Origin: Spirochaetaceae bacterium
GTDB lineage: Bacteria; Spirochaetota; Spirochaetia; Treponematales; Treponemataceae
Direction: 5' to 3'
Assembly: GCA_017646305.1 (NCBI GenBank)
Contig: JAGCMR010000160.1
Span: 1-10,707 of the forward strand
Length of the DNA: 10,707 nt
Translations under genes and position numbers: made by a program
Part shown: piece by piece, positions 1 to 6,288 of the stretch
Layout: every line of letters begins with the position of its first letter
Position numbering within the stretch: position 1 is the first letter of the stretch
The notes under the pieces: model-generated
What the model was told of the DNA's origin: nothing
What the model saw: the letters and a program-made list of their open reading frames with translations, nothing else
Database searches by the model: none

Positions 1-1005
1 CACCGTCTTTGCCATCAGCACCACCTTGGGCATCCAGTCACGGTCGGGGCTAAAGCGCTCGTACTCCTTCATCAAGGAATCGTAGCTATAGGGCTCCATG
101 TCAATTCCAGCAGCGGGATCAATATTCAAGGGAGCCCAGGCAGCCTTTTCTTCCTCGCTAATCATGTCCATTCCAGACAAGAGTCGAGAAAGCCATTCTC
201 CCAACAAGGATTGCCAGTGGGTGCGGATATAATCAAGCTGACCTTTCAAGCTGTGGGGACTAAAGACTACAGGCTCCTTCAGCATGGAAATCAAATCTAC
301 GCCGTTGGGGCCAAATCCAGGCTGGGCTGCAAAATACTCTCGAATACGAGTCCACACTATGTCATACAAAAAGCTTGCCTTGAGCTTATCATCCCCAAAC
401 ATGAGGTAAAAGGGCTCAAAGGCAGGGTTCTCGTTGGCCAGCCGCAAAAGCACCAATTCTTCCAAGGTGCTAGCACGATTGGAACGCGTTGCACCAGTTA
501 CAGGATCAAGGCCGCTATCTGCAAGATAGGCAGCTTCCTCCACCTGATGACGATAGATGGCAGTGGGAGGAAATTCCTTGTTAAAGGCTGTCAAAAGACC
601 GTTAATTGCTTCCTGTCCAAATTCCTCATCAAGCTGGTTCAAAATCTCATCAAAGGCAGTAACCTTGATATCCCGACGGAACATGGCACAAACATAATGA
701 AAAATCTCGTCAATAAGTCCCATAGCATTCAGCTGACCAGCCTTTACCATAAGCTTACCAGCTTCCACAGGGTCTGGAATCTGTTGGGCAATCATATCGT
801 TGAGCTTTTTGGCAAAGAGACGCACTGCCTTGGTATTGGAAAGAATCACATTTCCTGTAGAAGCAAAGAGACTTTCATCAAAATCACATTTATCTCGAAC
901 TTCCCGTGAAATATGAAATTCATTTATGGTACAACCCTTACCAAACAGAGAAAACTCGCCTTCAAAAACAGAAAGTCCACCGTTGTTCCTTCCAAACTTC
1001 ATCAT
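1..1005 (-). CDS. GH13 alpha-amylase-family protein, N-terminal part (cut by the left edge)
   Basis: This is an open frame of 335 codons that runs from an ATG at 1005 off the window edge without a stop. The start is supported by a strong Shine-Dalgarno (AGGAG, 1017-1013) seven bases upstream; a second ATG follows immediately. The visible part is the long region that precedes the catalytic barrel. Residues around 305-335 (SYDSLMKEYERFSPDRDWMP, followed by KVVLMAKTV) resemble the entry into the barrel of a class of long (about 1,100-1,200 residues) bacterial GH13 proteins, as I remember it. The catalytic Asp, Glu and Asp lie beyond the edge, so activity cannot be judged. It follows malQ by 39 bases on the same strand with no visible promoter or terminator between, so the two are probably one operon for alpha-glucan metabolism. 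No signal peptide is visible, so the product is probably cytoplasmic. The family call rests on recognition of the junction sequence and on the neighbour. The coding call is much firmer. Confidence 0.62.
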   Translation of the reverse strand, partial: MMKFGRNNGGLSVFEGEFSLFGKGCTINEFHISREVRDKCDFDESLFASTGNVILSNTKAVRLFAKKLNDMIAQQIPDPVEAGKLMVKAGQLNAMGLIDEIFHYVCAMFRRDIKVTAFDEILNQLDEEFGQEAINGLLTAFNKEFPPTAIYRHQVEEAAYLADSGLDPVTGATRSNRASTLEELVLLRLANENPAFEPFYLMFGDDKLKASFLYDIVWTRIREYFAAQPGFGPNGVDLISMLKEPVVFSPHSLKGQLDYIRTHWQSLLGEWLSRLLSGMDMISEEEKAAWAPLNIDPAAGIDMEPYSYDSLMKEYERFSPDRDWMPKVVLMAKTV

Positions 1006-1044
1006 TTATACTCTCCTTCCTCAAAGCTCTTCATCAATACTGAC

Positions 1045-3090
1045 CTAGGATTTTTTCTTAGCACAAACTTTTTTAGGAACCTTTGCCTTTTTATGAATGG
1101 CTACCACATCCTTAATGGCAGACTGCAACTCCTTGTCTTGAACAAGCTCTTCTACTAGCACTGGCAAGCGATAGGTCCAGTTGAATTCATTTACACTGCC
1201 AGGTACATTCACCCGTTCCTGCTGAGGATCGCTGTTGTAATAGGTAGCCTGCAATGCCAAGAAATCCTGAATAGGATGGATACAGAAATTACTAGCACTT
1301 GTAGCTATACGAGACAATAGGTATCGGGCAGTTTCTGGTGTGTAAATGCCTACCTCAATGTCACCTTCAGCCTCTTCTGGGGGAAAGTCCCGATAAAAGG
1401 CCTCTGCATCCTGTTCTGTAAGCCACCACAAACGCAGGGTAGAAGAATCGTGGACAGAGGCTGTTACTACGCTTTTTACTGGATAATCGGCAAAATCCAC
1501 AAAGGGCTGCCCCTCATCCTGCCACTGGCGATACCAACGAACAACGCACAACCGCAGAATGGAAAGATCATCTAAAACCCGAGGCACAGACTCAGGATTT
1601 GCTCCCAAATCCTCGGCACAGGCAATCATCTCTGTGGCAAAAGTCAATTCTCCCAACAAGGTGCGAGCCTGTTTTTCCCACAAGGTCTCCTGCTTTTTCT
1701 GCTTGGTGGCAATTAACTTGTCTAGGCTCTCCTGCTCTTGCTCAGAAAGACTTTTCCAAGCAGTAGTATCTCGGTACGTCCACAGGGGCAAGAACTTGTC
1801 TTTTCCCAAAGGAAGCAGTGTTCTATTTCGCCAGAATTCAGCCAGACGATGGCGCACTGGTTCAGGAATGTCCTCCCGCTCCAGAATGTCTCGGTCTCCA
1901 GTAATTTCATCCTTGAAAAGCCACAATTCTTCTTCACCGATTCTATCCATCAGCAGATGAAGATAGCCGTGGGTTCCCAGGTAATCGTTGTTGTTCACGT
2001 CCTCAATGGCACGAGTGGGAACGTGGGGCTGAGAAAGCCAGCGGATTCTATCCTTGTCAAAGCCGGCTTTTTCCAGCTCAGCAAGGGTGATGGGGGCAGA
2101 AGGTTCGGTGCGGCCCAGAATGGCGGTGGTTTCTCGGCTGGAGGTTTCCCAAATGCGGAAAAAGCCCAGCACGTGATCTATGCGGTAAGCTTGATAAAAA
2201 TTGCTGGCACAGACCAAACGATTTTTCCACCAAGAATAATCTGACTTTGCAAGATTCTTCCAGCGATACACGGGAAAGCCCCAGTTCTGACCAGTGGGAT
2301 TAAAGCCATCTGGAGGAGAACCTGCCCGCATGGTGTCATCAAAGAACTCTGGATGAGCCCAAGCATCGGCTGAATCCTCGTTCATCATAATGGGAATATC
2401 ACCCTTCAGCAAAATTCCCTTTTCCTGCACTGCCTGAGCTGCCTGATGGAATTGTTCAAAGGCACGCCACTGCACCCATACATGGAACAAATGGGCTTCC
2501 TGTAGTGCCTTATCTTCCCAGCGAGCAAGAATTTTATCCTGCTTCATGGAGCTGAATTTTATAGGCCACTGTCTCCAAGAAGCCTCCATGAACTCCCACT
2601 TTAATTCCAAGAATACGGCATATTCCACCACCCACTGATTCTTGGCAAACCAAGTGCGTAAATCGGAATCAGAATCACTCCACAGCTGGGCAATATCAAG
2701 CTTCTTTTCCTCATAAAGCATCTTCAGCACATTGCATTTTCCGTATCGTAACTGACGGTAATCAAAACGAGGTGCATCATCATGAACTTGATGCAGGGCC
2801 TTTACTGCCTTTTTTACCTCAGCGGAAGCTGTCTTATATTCAGGAAGAGCTTCAATACTCATGTAAATTGGATGAAGAGCAAAGGCCGAAAGAGCGCTGT
2901 AGGGAGAGCTTTCTGTTCCAGTATCATTTACCGGCAAAAGCTGAATAAGGGAAAGACCTGCCTTTTTGCAGAATGAGGCAAAGGTCACCAAATCGGGATA
3001 TTCACCGATACCACAGCTATGCTTTGTCTTAAGGGCACCTAATGGAATAGCGGTACCTGTGAGACGAGGAATTTCAATAGGAGTACTCAT
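1045..3090 (-). CDS. malQ: 4-alpha-glucanotransferase (amylomaltase, GH77)
   Basis: A cytoplasmic enzyme that transfers segments of alpha-1,4-glucan between maltodextrins, releasing glucose and building longer chains for phosphorylase or amylase action. The 681-residue length fits bacterial MalQ. Landmarks are in the expected order: SSPYSALSAFALHPIY at 61-76, the nucleophile Asp305 in YRIDHVLGF, the acid/base Glu493 in CAEDLG, the transition-state Asp548 in SVHDSST, and a C-terminal NVPGSVNEFNWTYRLP block at 628-643. The last 15 residues are a Lys-rich tail. The ATG at 3090 fits the family N-terminus (GTAIPLGALKTKHSCGIGE follows within about 12 residues), and the next Met is at residue 77. 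No Shine-Dalgarno precedes this ATG. Instead an extended -10 (TGGTATAAT) ends seven bases upstream, so the mRNA may be leaderless. It lies upstream of the GH13 gene and probably forms an operon with it. Confidence 0.95.
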   Translation of the reverse strand: MSTPIEIPRLTGTAIPLGALKTKHSCGIGEYPDLVTFASFCKKAGLSLIQLLPVNDTGTESSPYSALSAFALHPIYMSIEALPEYKTASAEVKKAVKALHQVHDDAPRFDYRQLRYGKCNVLKMLYEEKKLDIAQLWSDSDSDLRTWFAKNQWVVEYAVFLELKWEFMEASWRQWPIKFSSMKQDKILARWEDKALQEAHLFHVWVQWRAFEQFHQAAQAVQEKGILLKGDIPIMMNEDSADAWAHPEFFDDTMRAGSPPDGFNPTGQNWGFPVYRWKNLAKSDYSWWKNRLVCASNFYQAYRIDHVLGFFRIWETSSRETTAILGRTEPSAPITLAELEKAGFDKDRIRWLSQPHVPTRAIEDVNNNDYLGTHGYLHLLMDRIGEEELWLFKDEITGDRDILEREDIPEPVRHRLAEFWRNRTLLPLGKDKFLPLWTYRDTTAWKSLSEQEQESLDKLIATKQKKQETLWEKQARTLLGELTFATEMIACAEDLGANPESVPRVLDDLSILRLCVVRWYRQWQDEGQPFVDFADYPVKSVVTASVHDSSTLRLWWLTEQDAEAFYRDFPPEEAEGDIEVGIYTPETARYLLSRIATSASNFCIHPIQDFLALQATYYNSDPQQERVNVPGSVNEFNWTYRLPVLVEELVQDKELQSAIKDVVAIHKKAKVPKKVCAKKKS

Positions 3091-3097
3091 ACAAAAA

Positions 3098-3126
3098 ATT
3101 ATACCACAGGAATGGTAAAAGTGAAA
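3098..3126 (-). promoter_or_regulatory. malQ promoter with extended -10, probably leaderless
   Basis: On the minus strand, TATAAT lies at 3103-3098 and is preceded by TGG, giving an extended -10. The -35 is weak: TTTCAC at 17 bases spacing or CTTTCA at 18. Only seven bases separate the -10 from the malQ ATG, so the predicted transcription start falls on or next to the start codon. No Shine-Dalgarno fits in that gap. Confidence 0.6.
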
Positions 3127-3160
3127 GGTAGAAAATCAGCTGATTTTCCTGCTTCCTACC
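3127..3160 (-). terminator. 18-bp perfect palindrome between the pflX-like gene and malQ: weak terminator or operator
   Basis: The sequence GAAAATCAGCTGATTTTC (3131-3148) is a perfect 18-bp palindrome. Flanking GGTA/TACC can extend the pairing across an unpaired stretch of about 8 bases. On the minus strand it begins at the stop codon of the radical SAM gene and is followed by a T-rich but C-interrupted tail, so it could be a weak intrinsic terminator. It also sits just upstream of the malQ -35, centred near -49 from the predicted start, where an activator could bind. The AT-rich, loop-less centre makes it a poorer terminator than the one after ptsN. Confidence 0.45.
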
Positions 3161-4185
3161 TACACAAAGCCCTCACGCCAATGCCATACAGGTTTTGCCA
3201 GCTCATAGGAAAAGGGCTGCACACGATTAAAATCTGGCAACCATTCTGTATCCTCAACCAATTCCTGATAGAACAAGTATTTAAAGTCAAAGGCTTCTAA
3301 AATATCCTGTAAATCCTGAAATTCATCTTGAGAAACTAATCTGTTTTCCAAGGCCGACAATTGCTTTTGCCTGCGAGCAAGCTTTTCTTCCTCCTCCATA
3401 AAGGGAACTGGAGTATACTGGGACATGAGGGAAAGATAGGCCTTTCTGTCCACATTTGCCTTGAGCCATTCCAAGGTCAAAATAGTGTCATCCAGATGCC
3501 CAGGTAAGAACAGATGGCGAACAATGACTCCCTGGAGCATTTTATCACGTCCCATTACCTGTTGAAGCTTTAGGGGACTGTTTTCCACCATAAATAAAAT
3601 GCTTTCCTGGGCTCGCTGAGGATAATCCTTTGCCTTAAACAAGGCTGCACTTGTTTCTGGATTGATGGTTTTAAAATCTGGTAGCCAAATGTCTACCAAG
3701 CCCTGTAGCTGCTTTAAAACCTCCACCTTTTCGTAGGCAGAGGAATTCCAGCAAATGGGCAAGCTCATTCCCTGTAACCGAGCCTCCGTTAATCCTGCTA
3801 CAATGGCAGGTACTGCATGGCTTCCCGTTACAATGTTGATGTTTTCGGCACCAGCAGCTTCCAAAGCAAGGCACACCTTGGCAAAATCCTTGGTACTTAA
3901 ATCGGCACCCATGCCCTGCTGGGAAATCTGGTAATTTTGACAAAAGGCACAACCGAGATTACAGCCTGAAATAAAAATGGTACCAGAACCTCCATGCACC
4001 GTAATGGGCGGCTCCTCTCCAAAATGGAGGCAGGCCACTCCAGCACGAACAACAGCAGGTTCATGACAAAAACCAGCAGGCCCACCAGTCCTAGGAGCCT
4101 TACAAGCTCTTGGACAAAGGGTACAGGCTTCATACAATGCTGCAACAGCTTCAGGTATACAAAGGTTTTTCTCCTCAGCTGCCAC
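3160..4185 (-). CDS. PflX-like radical SAM protein (COG1313, annotated as putative pyruvate formate-lyase activating enzyme)
   Basis: A 341-residue radical SAM protein. The CxxxCxxC motif binding the SAM-coordinating 4Fe-4S cluster is C75-NLG-C79-AF-C82, within the family-typical SGCNLGCAFCQNYQIS. An N-terminal set of four further cysteines (C21, C24, C28, C40; CTLCPRAC then GFC) may hold an auxiliary cluster. LPDFK near 168-172 and VRHLFLPGHLDD near 222-233 also match COG1313. The C-terminus (from about residue 295, FDFKYLF to PVWHWREG) extends beyond the core. The family is usually named after pyruvate formate-lyase activase, but its substrate is not established and no glycyl-radical enzyme gene lies in this window. 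Translation starts at GTG, which directly follows the TAA of the upstream gene. A Shine-Dalgarno AGGAG (4198-4194) lies eight bases upstream, inside that gene. The two are therefore probably translationally coupled. Confidence 0.85.
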   Translation of the reverse strand: MAAEEKNLCIPEAVAALYEACTLCPRACKAPRTGGPAGFCHEPAVVRAGVACLHFGEEPPITVHGGSGTIFISGCNLGCAFCQNYQISQQGMGADLSTKDFAKVCLALEAAGAENINIVTGSHAVPAIVAGLTEARLQGMSLPICWNSSAYEKVEVLKQLQGLVDIWLPDFKTINPETSAALFKAKDYPQRAQESILFMVENSPLKLQQVMGRDKMLQGVIVRHLFLPGHLDDTILTLEWLKANVDRKAYLSLMSQYTPVPFMEEEEKLARRQKQLSALENRLVSQDEFQDLQDILEAFDFKYLFYQELVEDTEWLPDFNRVQPFSYELAKPVWHWREGFV

Positions 4186-4587
4186 TTACAAAGCTCCTCG
4201 TTCTAACAGCACTCCCATGAGAGAAGAAAGCACTTCTACAGGTAATTCTTCTGCCTCATAATTAATCAAATCACGTAAAGCAACCCAGTCCTTTTGCGTA
4301 ATAGACTTAAACTCACCTTCCTCTCCAGCTAACAATTCCAGTACATCTGCAAGCCAATCTTGATGCTCCCGACTTGGCTCCTCTGAAATTTCCCCACTCG
4401 TTACAATATAGGTATTGAGCCAATACTCAGAAATAGAATTGGGTAAATCGCCTAAATCCTTGTAATAGGAGCAAAAAAGCTGTGCTACTTGACGACTACA
4501 TTCCACTCCATCATAGGCTATTCCTGAACTTCTGTTTCGTTTGATGATTCTCTTTATATCCGCAAGAAATTTATCTGTGTTTGTCAT
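4186..4587 (-). CDS. Small acidic protein of unknown function, coupled to the radical SAM gene
   Basis: I do not recognise this 133-residue protein. It has no signal peptide or membrane segment. The N-terminal third is basic (KRIIKRNRSS near residues 13-22). The rest is rich in Glu and Leu and looks helical (DWLADVLELLAGEEGE, then NYEAEELPVEVLSSLMG). Its two cysteines are not arranged as a metal motif. An in-frame ATG at 4653 would add 22 residues, but I prefer the ATG at 4587 because TGGTATACT, an extended -10, lies six bases upstream of it and the longer form would overlap this promoter. No Shine-Dalgarno is present, so the start looks leaderless. Its TAA abuts the GTG of the PflX-like gene, which suggests the two products act together, for example as partner or substrate carrier. 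That functional link is inference. Confidence 0.75.
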   Translation of the reverse strand: MTNTDKFLADIKRIIKRNRSSGIAYDGVECSRQVAQLFCSYYKDLGDLPNSISEYWLNTYIVTSGEISEEPSREHQDWLADVLELLAGEEGEFKSITQKDWVALRDLINYEAEELPVEVLSSLMGVLLERGAL

Positions 4588-4593
4588 AGCTTC

Positions 4594-4622
4594 AGTATAC
4601 CAGAAACAAGGGGAAATTTTAA
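4594..4622 (-). promoter_or_regulatory. Promoter of the small acidic gene / pflX-like operon, probably leaderless
   Basis: On the minus strand, -35 TTAAAA (4622-4617), a 17-base spacer and -10 TATACT (4599-4594) preceded by TGG. Six bases separate the -10 from the ATG at 4587, so the predicted transcription start coincides with the start codon. Confidence 0.6.
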
Positions 4623-4623
4623 C

Positions 4624-4658
4624 GAAAATCAAGTTTTTTTCTTGACTTTTCATTCAAG
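4624..4658. repeat. Alternating TCAAG / CTTGA / TCAAG boxes in the divergent promoter region
   Basis: TCAAG (4629-4633), CTTGA (4641-4645) and TCAAG (4654-4658) are spaced 12-13 bases centre to centre, slightly over one helical turn. The middle box overlaps the ptsN -35 and can pair with either neighbour. The left pair sits in a longer imperfect inverted repeat (GAAAATCAAG facing CTTGACTTTTC around a run of seven T). This could be an operator shared by both divergent promoters. Chance is possible in such AT-rich DNA. Confidence 0.3.
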
Positions 4659-4670
4659 TCGGCATAAACT
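4642..4670 (+). promoter_or_regulatory. ptsN promoter, probably leaderless
   Basis: TTGACT (4642-4647), a 17-base spacer and TAAACT (4665-4670) form a near-consensus sigma-70 promoter. The -10 ends six bases before the ATG at 4677, which places the expected transcription start at the start codon and leaves no room for a Shine-Dalgarno. Confidence 0.75.
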
Positions 4671-4676
4671 GATTTT

Positions 4677-5123
4677 ATGAACTTAAGAACTGTATTAACA
4701 CCCGAGACTGTTAATTTGCATCTCAAAGGCACAACAAAAGAAGAAATTATTGATGAGATGCTAGACATCCTGATTTCTGCCGGAAAGGTTACAGATAAGG
4801 ATGCCGCCAGAGAATGTGTGCTTGATCGTGAACGGAAAATGTCTACTGGTATGAAGCATGGAATCGCCATTCCTCATGGAAAGACAGACACCGTATCTGA
4901 TCTCGTTGCCTGTATCGGTGTTTCCGATAATCCTGTAGATTTTGACTCCTTGGATCAGGAGCCCTGCCGGATTTTCATTATGACACTCTCTCCAGTAAAT
5001 AAGACAGGACCCCACCTGCAGTTCCTTGCAGAGGTAAGCCTCCTGTTCAAGAGTGCTGAAAAGAGACAGGAAATCCTGAATACCACTGATAAAGCTCAGG
5101 TTATCAAGATTTTGACAGAATAA
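4677..5123 (+). CDS. ptsN: PTS EIIA protein of the PtsN (nitrogen/fructose-type) family
   Basis: A 148-residue stand-alone EIIA domain (PTS_EIIA_2). The phosphorylated histidine is His67 in GIAIPHGKTD. A second conserved histidine is His113 in the GPHLQFLAEVS block. The length matches single-domain PtsN. The N-terminal LTPETVNLHLKGTTKEEIIDEM is typical of the fold. No EIIB, EIIC, HPr or EI is encoded beside it, so it is more likely a regulatory phosphoacceptor than part of a sugar permease. In several treponemes an incomplete, regulatory PTS has been described from genome content, and this gene would fit such a system. It starts with an ATG that has no Shine-Dalgarno and lies six bases after a -10 element. 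The gene is monocistronic: its own promoter precedes it and a strong terminator follows. Confidence 0.92.
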   Translation: MNLRTVLTPETVNLHLKGTTKEEIIDEMLDILISAGKVTDKDAARECVLDRERKMSTGMKHGIAIPHGKTDTVSDLVACIGVSDNPVDFDSLDQEPCRIFIMTLSPVNKTGPHLQFLAEVSLLFKSAEKRQEILNTTDKAQVIKILTE

Positions 5124-5136
5124 GCATTTTATGCTT
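5122..5136 (+). repeat. Short hairpin overlapping the ptsN stop codon
   Basis: AAGCAT and ATGCTT flank a TTT loop, giving a six-pair stem that overlaps the TAA stop. There is no T tract after it. It may only protect the mRNA end; the real terminator follows at 5157. Confidence 0.3.
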
Positions 5137-5156
5137 TACAACGATATAATCGCAAG

Positions 5157-5197
5157 ATAGGCCACTATCCAAGTATTCTTGGGGTGGTCTATTTTTG
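5157..5197 (+). terminator. Rho-independent terminator after ptsN
   Basis: A two-tier hairpin. The outer stem is ATAGGCCAC (5157-5165) with GTGGTCTAT (5184-5192), nine pairs with one G-U. The inner stem is CCAAG (5169-5173) with CTTGG (5178-5182) around a TATT loop. A run of T (5192-5196) follows at once. Structure and position 34 bases after the ptsN stop make this the best terminator in the window. Confidence 0.88.
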
Positions 5198-5226
5198 TAT
5201 TCACGGAGAATTTACAGGAGCAGGCT

Positions 5227-6288
5227 ATGAAGCATGAAGCAATCATTTCAATTCAGGATGGAAATATTGTTGACAGCCAGGGGAAAAAGAGAATTTTTCA
5301 GGGGGCTACCATATCCCCCTACTCTAAAGATTTTTCTATTCCCAGTATTTCCCAAGCTGATAATTTTTTTGCTACATTAAAAAAACACAACATTACTCTG
5401 CTTCGCTGGCAGATTCTCTGGGAAGATGTAGAAGGTGAGGCACCAGATCAGTACAACGAAGCCTATCTTGCTGATTTACGTACTCTTTTAAAAAAAGCTG
5501 AAGAAGCAGGAATCCTTGTGTTTTTGGAACCTGTAATGAAGAACTGGGGTTCTAGCCTTGGGGGATATGGCGCTCCAGCTTGGACAGTACAACTAGCCAA
5601 TTTTGAAGAAACCCTAGACAAGGAGCAAAAGCTAAAGGCCATGTTCACCCTTTTTTGGGCGGGCAGAAAAATGGCTCCAGACACCTTGGTGGAAGGAGAT
5701 AATATTCAAGATTACCTACAGAAACATTATATAGCCGCCATGAAGCACACCGCCCGCCGTGTAAAGGATTGTAAGACGGTAGTAGGCTTTGGCATTATGG
5801 CAGAAGGTCAAGTAGGTGATACAGAGGCTCTGGAACACTTCCCTCTTTCCTTTGAAAAAGATTGTCTTAAACCTTTTCAGAAAAATTTTATTGCAGCCTT
5901 TCACAAAAAACACAGCCACTACCTTTTTCTTGCAGAAACTATGAGTACTGGTGAATATTCCACTTGGAAATTTTCTCCAACCTACAATCAACAGGAAGCC
6001 CATGCCCTTCAAAAGGAAGGTGGGGTCATTCCAGATGTGGATTTAGAGGCAGTTAAGGTAATTACGCTTTTAAGCCTTGAGCCACCACAAAAGCTCCTTT
6101 CCGTATTTTTTTCTAAGGATAAAGCGAAAAAACAGATCCAAGAAAAAATAAAAAAAAACTTGGGTGGCGGAAACTCCGTCATGATAGAATTTTCCACATC
6201 CCAAGGTATAGAGTGTGTTCAGGAGATAGTCCAGGAGGAGGGACTCTCCTATTTTGTTAACATTGCAATGGCAGAATCACCAGCGTGA
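5227..6288 (+). CDS. GH5 endoglycoceramidase-like TIM-barrel protein with eroded catalytic motifs
   Basis: A 353-residue protein resembling the GH5 endoglycosylceramidase group: IFQGATISPYSK (23-34), NITLLRWQILWEDVEGEAPDQY-type strand (55-76), GGYGAPAW (112-119), MFTLFWAGRKMAP (139-151), NIQDYLQKHYIAAM (159-172) and VVGFGIMAEG (185-194). Active members carry Asn-Glu-Pro with the acid/base Glu; here it reads Met-Ala-Glu-Gly (Glu193). The usual His-Gln-Asp before the GAPAW block is replaced by EPVMKNWG. Glu321 in VMIEFST may stand where the nucleophile is expected. No signal peptide is visible although many family members are secreted, so it is probably cytoplasmic. It may be a non-catalytic relative or have altered activity. 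The ATG at 5227 is chosen because AGGAG (5216-5220) lies six bases upstream. An upstream in-frame ATG-like start at 5179 falls inside the terminator hairpin. Its end overlaps the convergent transglycosylase gene by 40 bp. I found no convincing promoter. Confidence 0.75.
   Translation: MKHEAIISIQDGNIVDSQGKKRIFQGATISPYSKDFSIPSISQADNFFATLKKHNITLLRWQILWEDVEGEAPDQYNEAYLADLRTLLKKAEEAGILVFLEPVMKNWGSSLGGYGAPAWTVQLANFEETLDKEQKLKAMFTLFWAGRKMAPDTLVEGDNIQDYLQKHYIAAMKHTARRVKDCKTVVGFGIMAEGQVGDTEALEHFPLSFEKDCLKPFQKNFIAAFHKKHSHYLFLAETMSTGEYSTWKFSPTYNQQEAHALQKEGGVIPDVDLEAVKVITLLSLEPPQKLLSVFFSKDKAKKQIQEKIKKNLGGGNSVMIEFSTSQGIECVQEIVQEEGLSYFVNIAMAESPA

Noticed and set aside
211..909. A 232-codon open frame on the plus strand
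   Set aside because: It lies antisense to the GH13-type frame, which has a Shine-Dalgarno and family-like sequence. The plus-strand translation has no family resemblance or ribosome site.
3160..4185. Calling the radical SAM protein a true pyruvate formate-lyase activase (PflA) or AmrS
   Set aside because: The N-terminal cysteine set and the VRHLFLPGH and LPDFK blocks match COG1313/PflX better, and no pfl or amr gene is nearby.
4588..4653. Earlier in-frame ATG (4653) for the small acidic gene
   Set aside because: It would run through the extended -10 promoter at 4594-4599. Its N-terminal sequence (KNLIFVKISPCFWYTE) looks unlike the rest, and it has no Shine-Dalgarno.
5145..5150. Perfect TATAAT upstream of the GH5-like gene
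   Set aside because: No -35 at suitable spacing, and a transcript from it would immediately meet the terminator at 5157-5197.
5179..5226. Earlier start of the GH5-like gene at 5179
   Set aside because: It falls in the loop and arm of the ptsN terminator. The AGGAG at 5216-5220 points to the ATG at 5227.
6261..6270. CATTGCAATG palindrome in the convergent overlap
   Set aside because: Ten bases only, without a T tract and inside two coding regions; easily due to chance.
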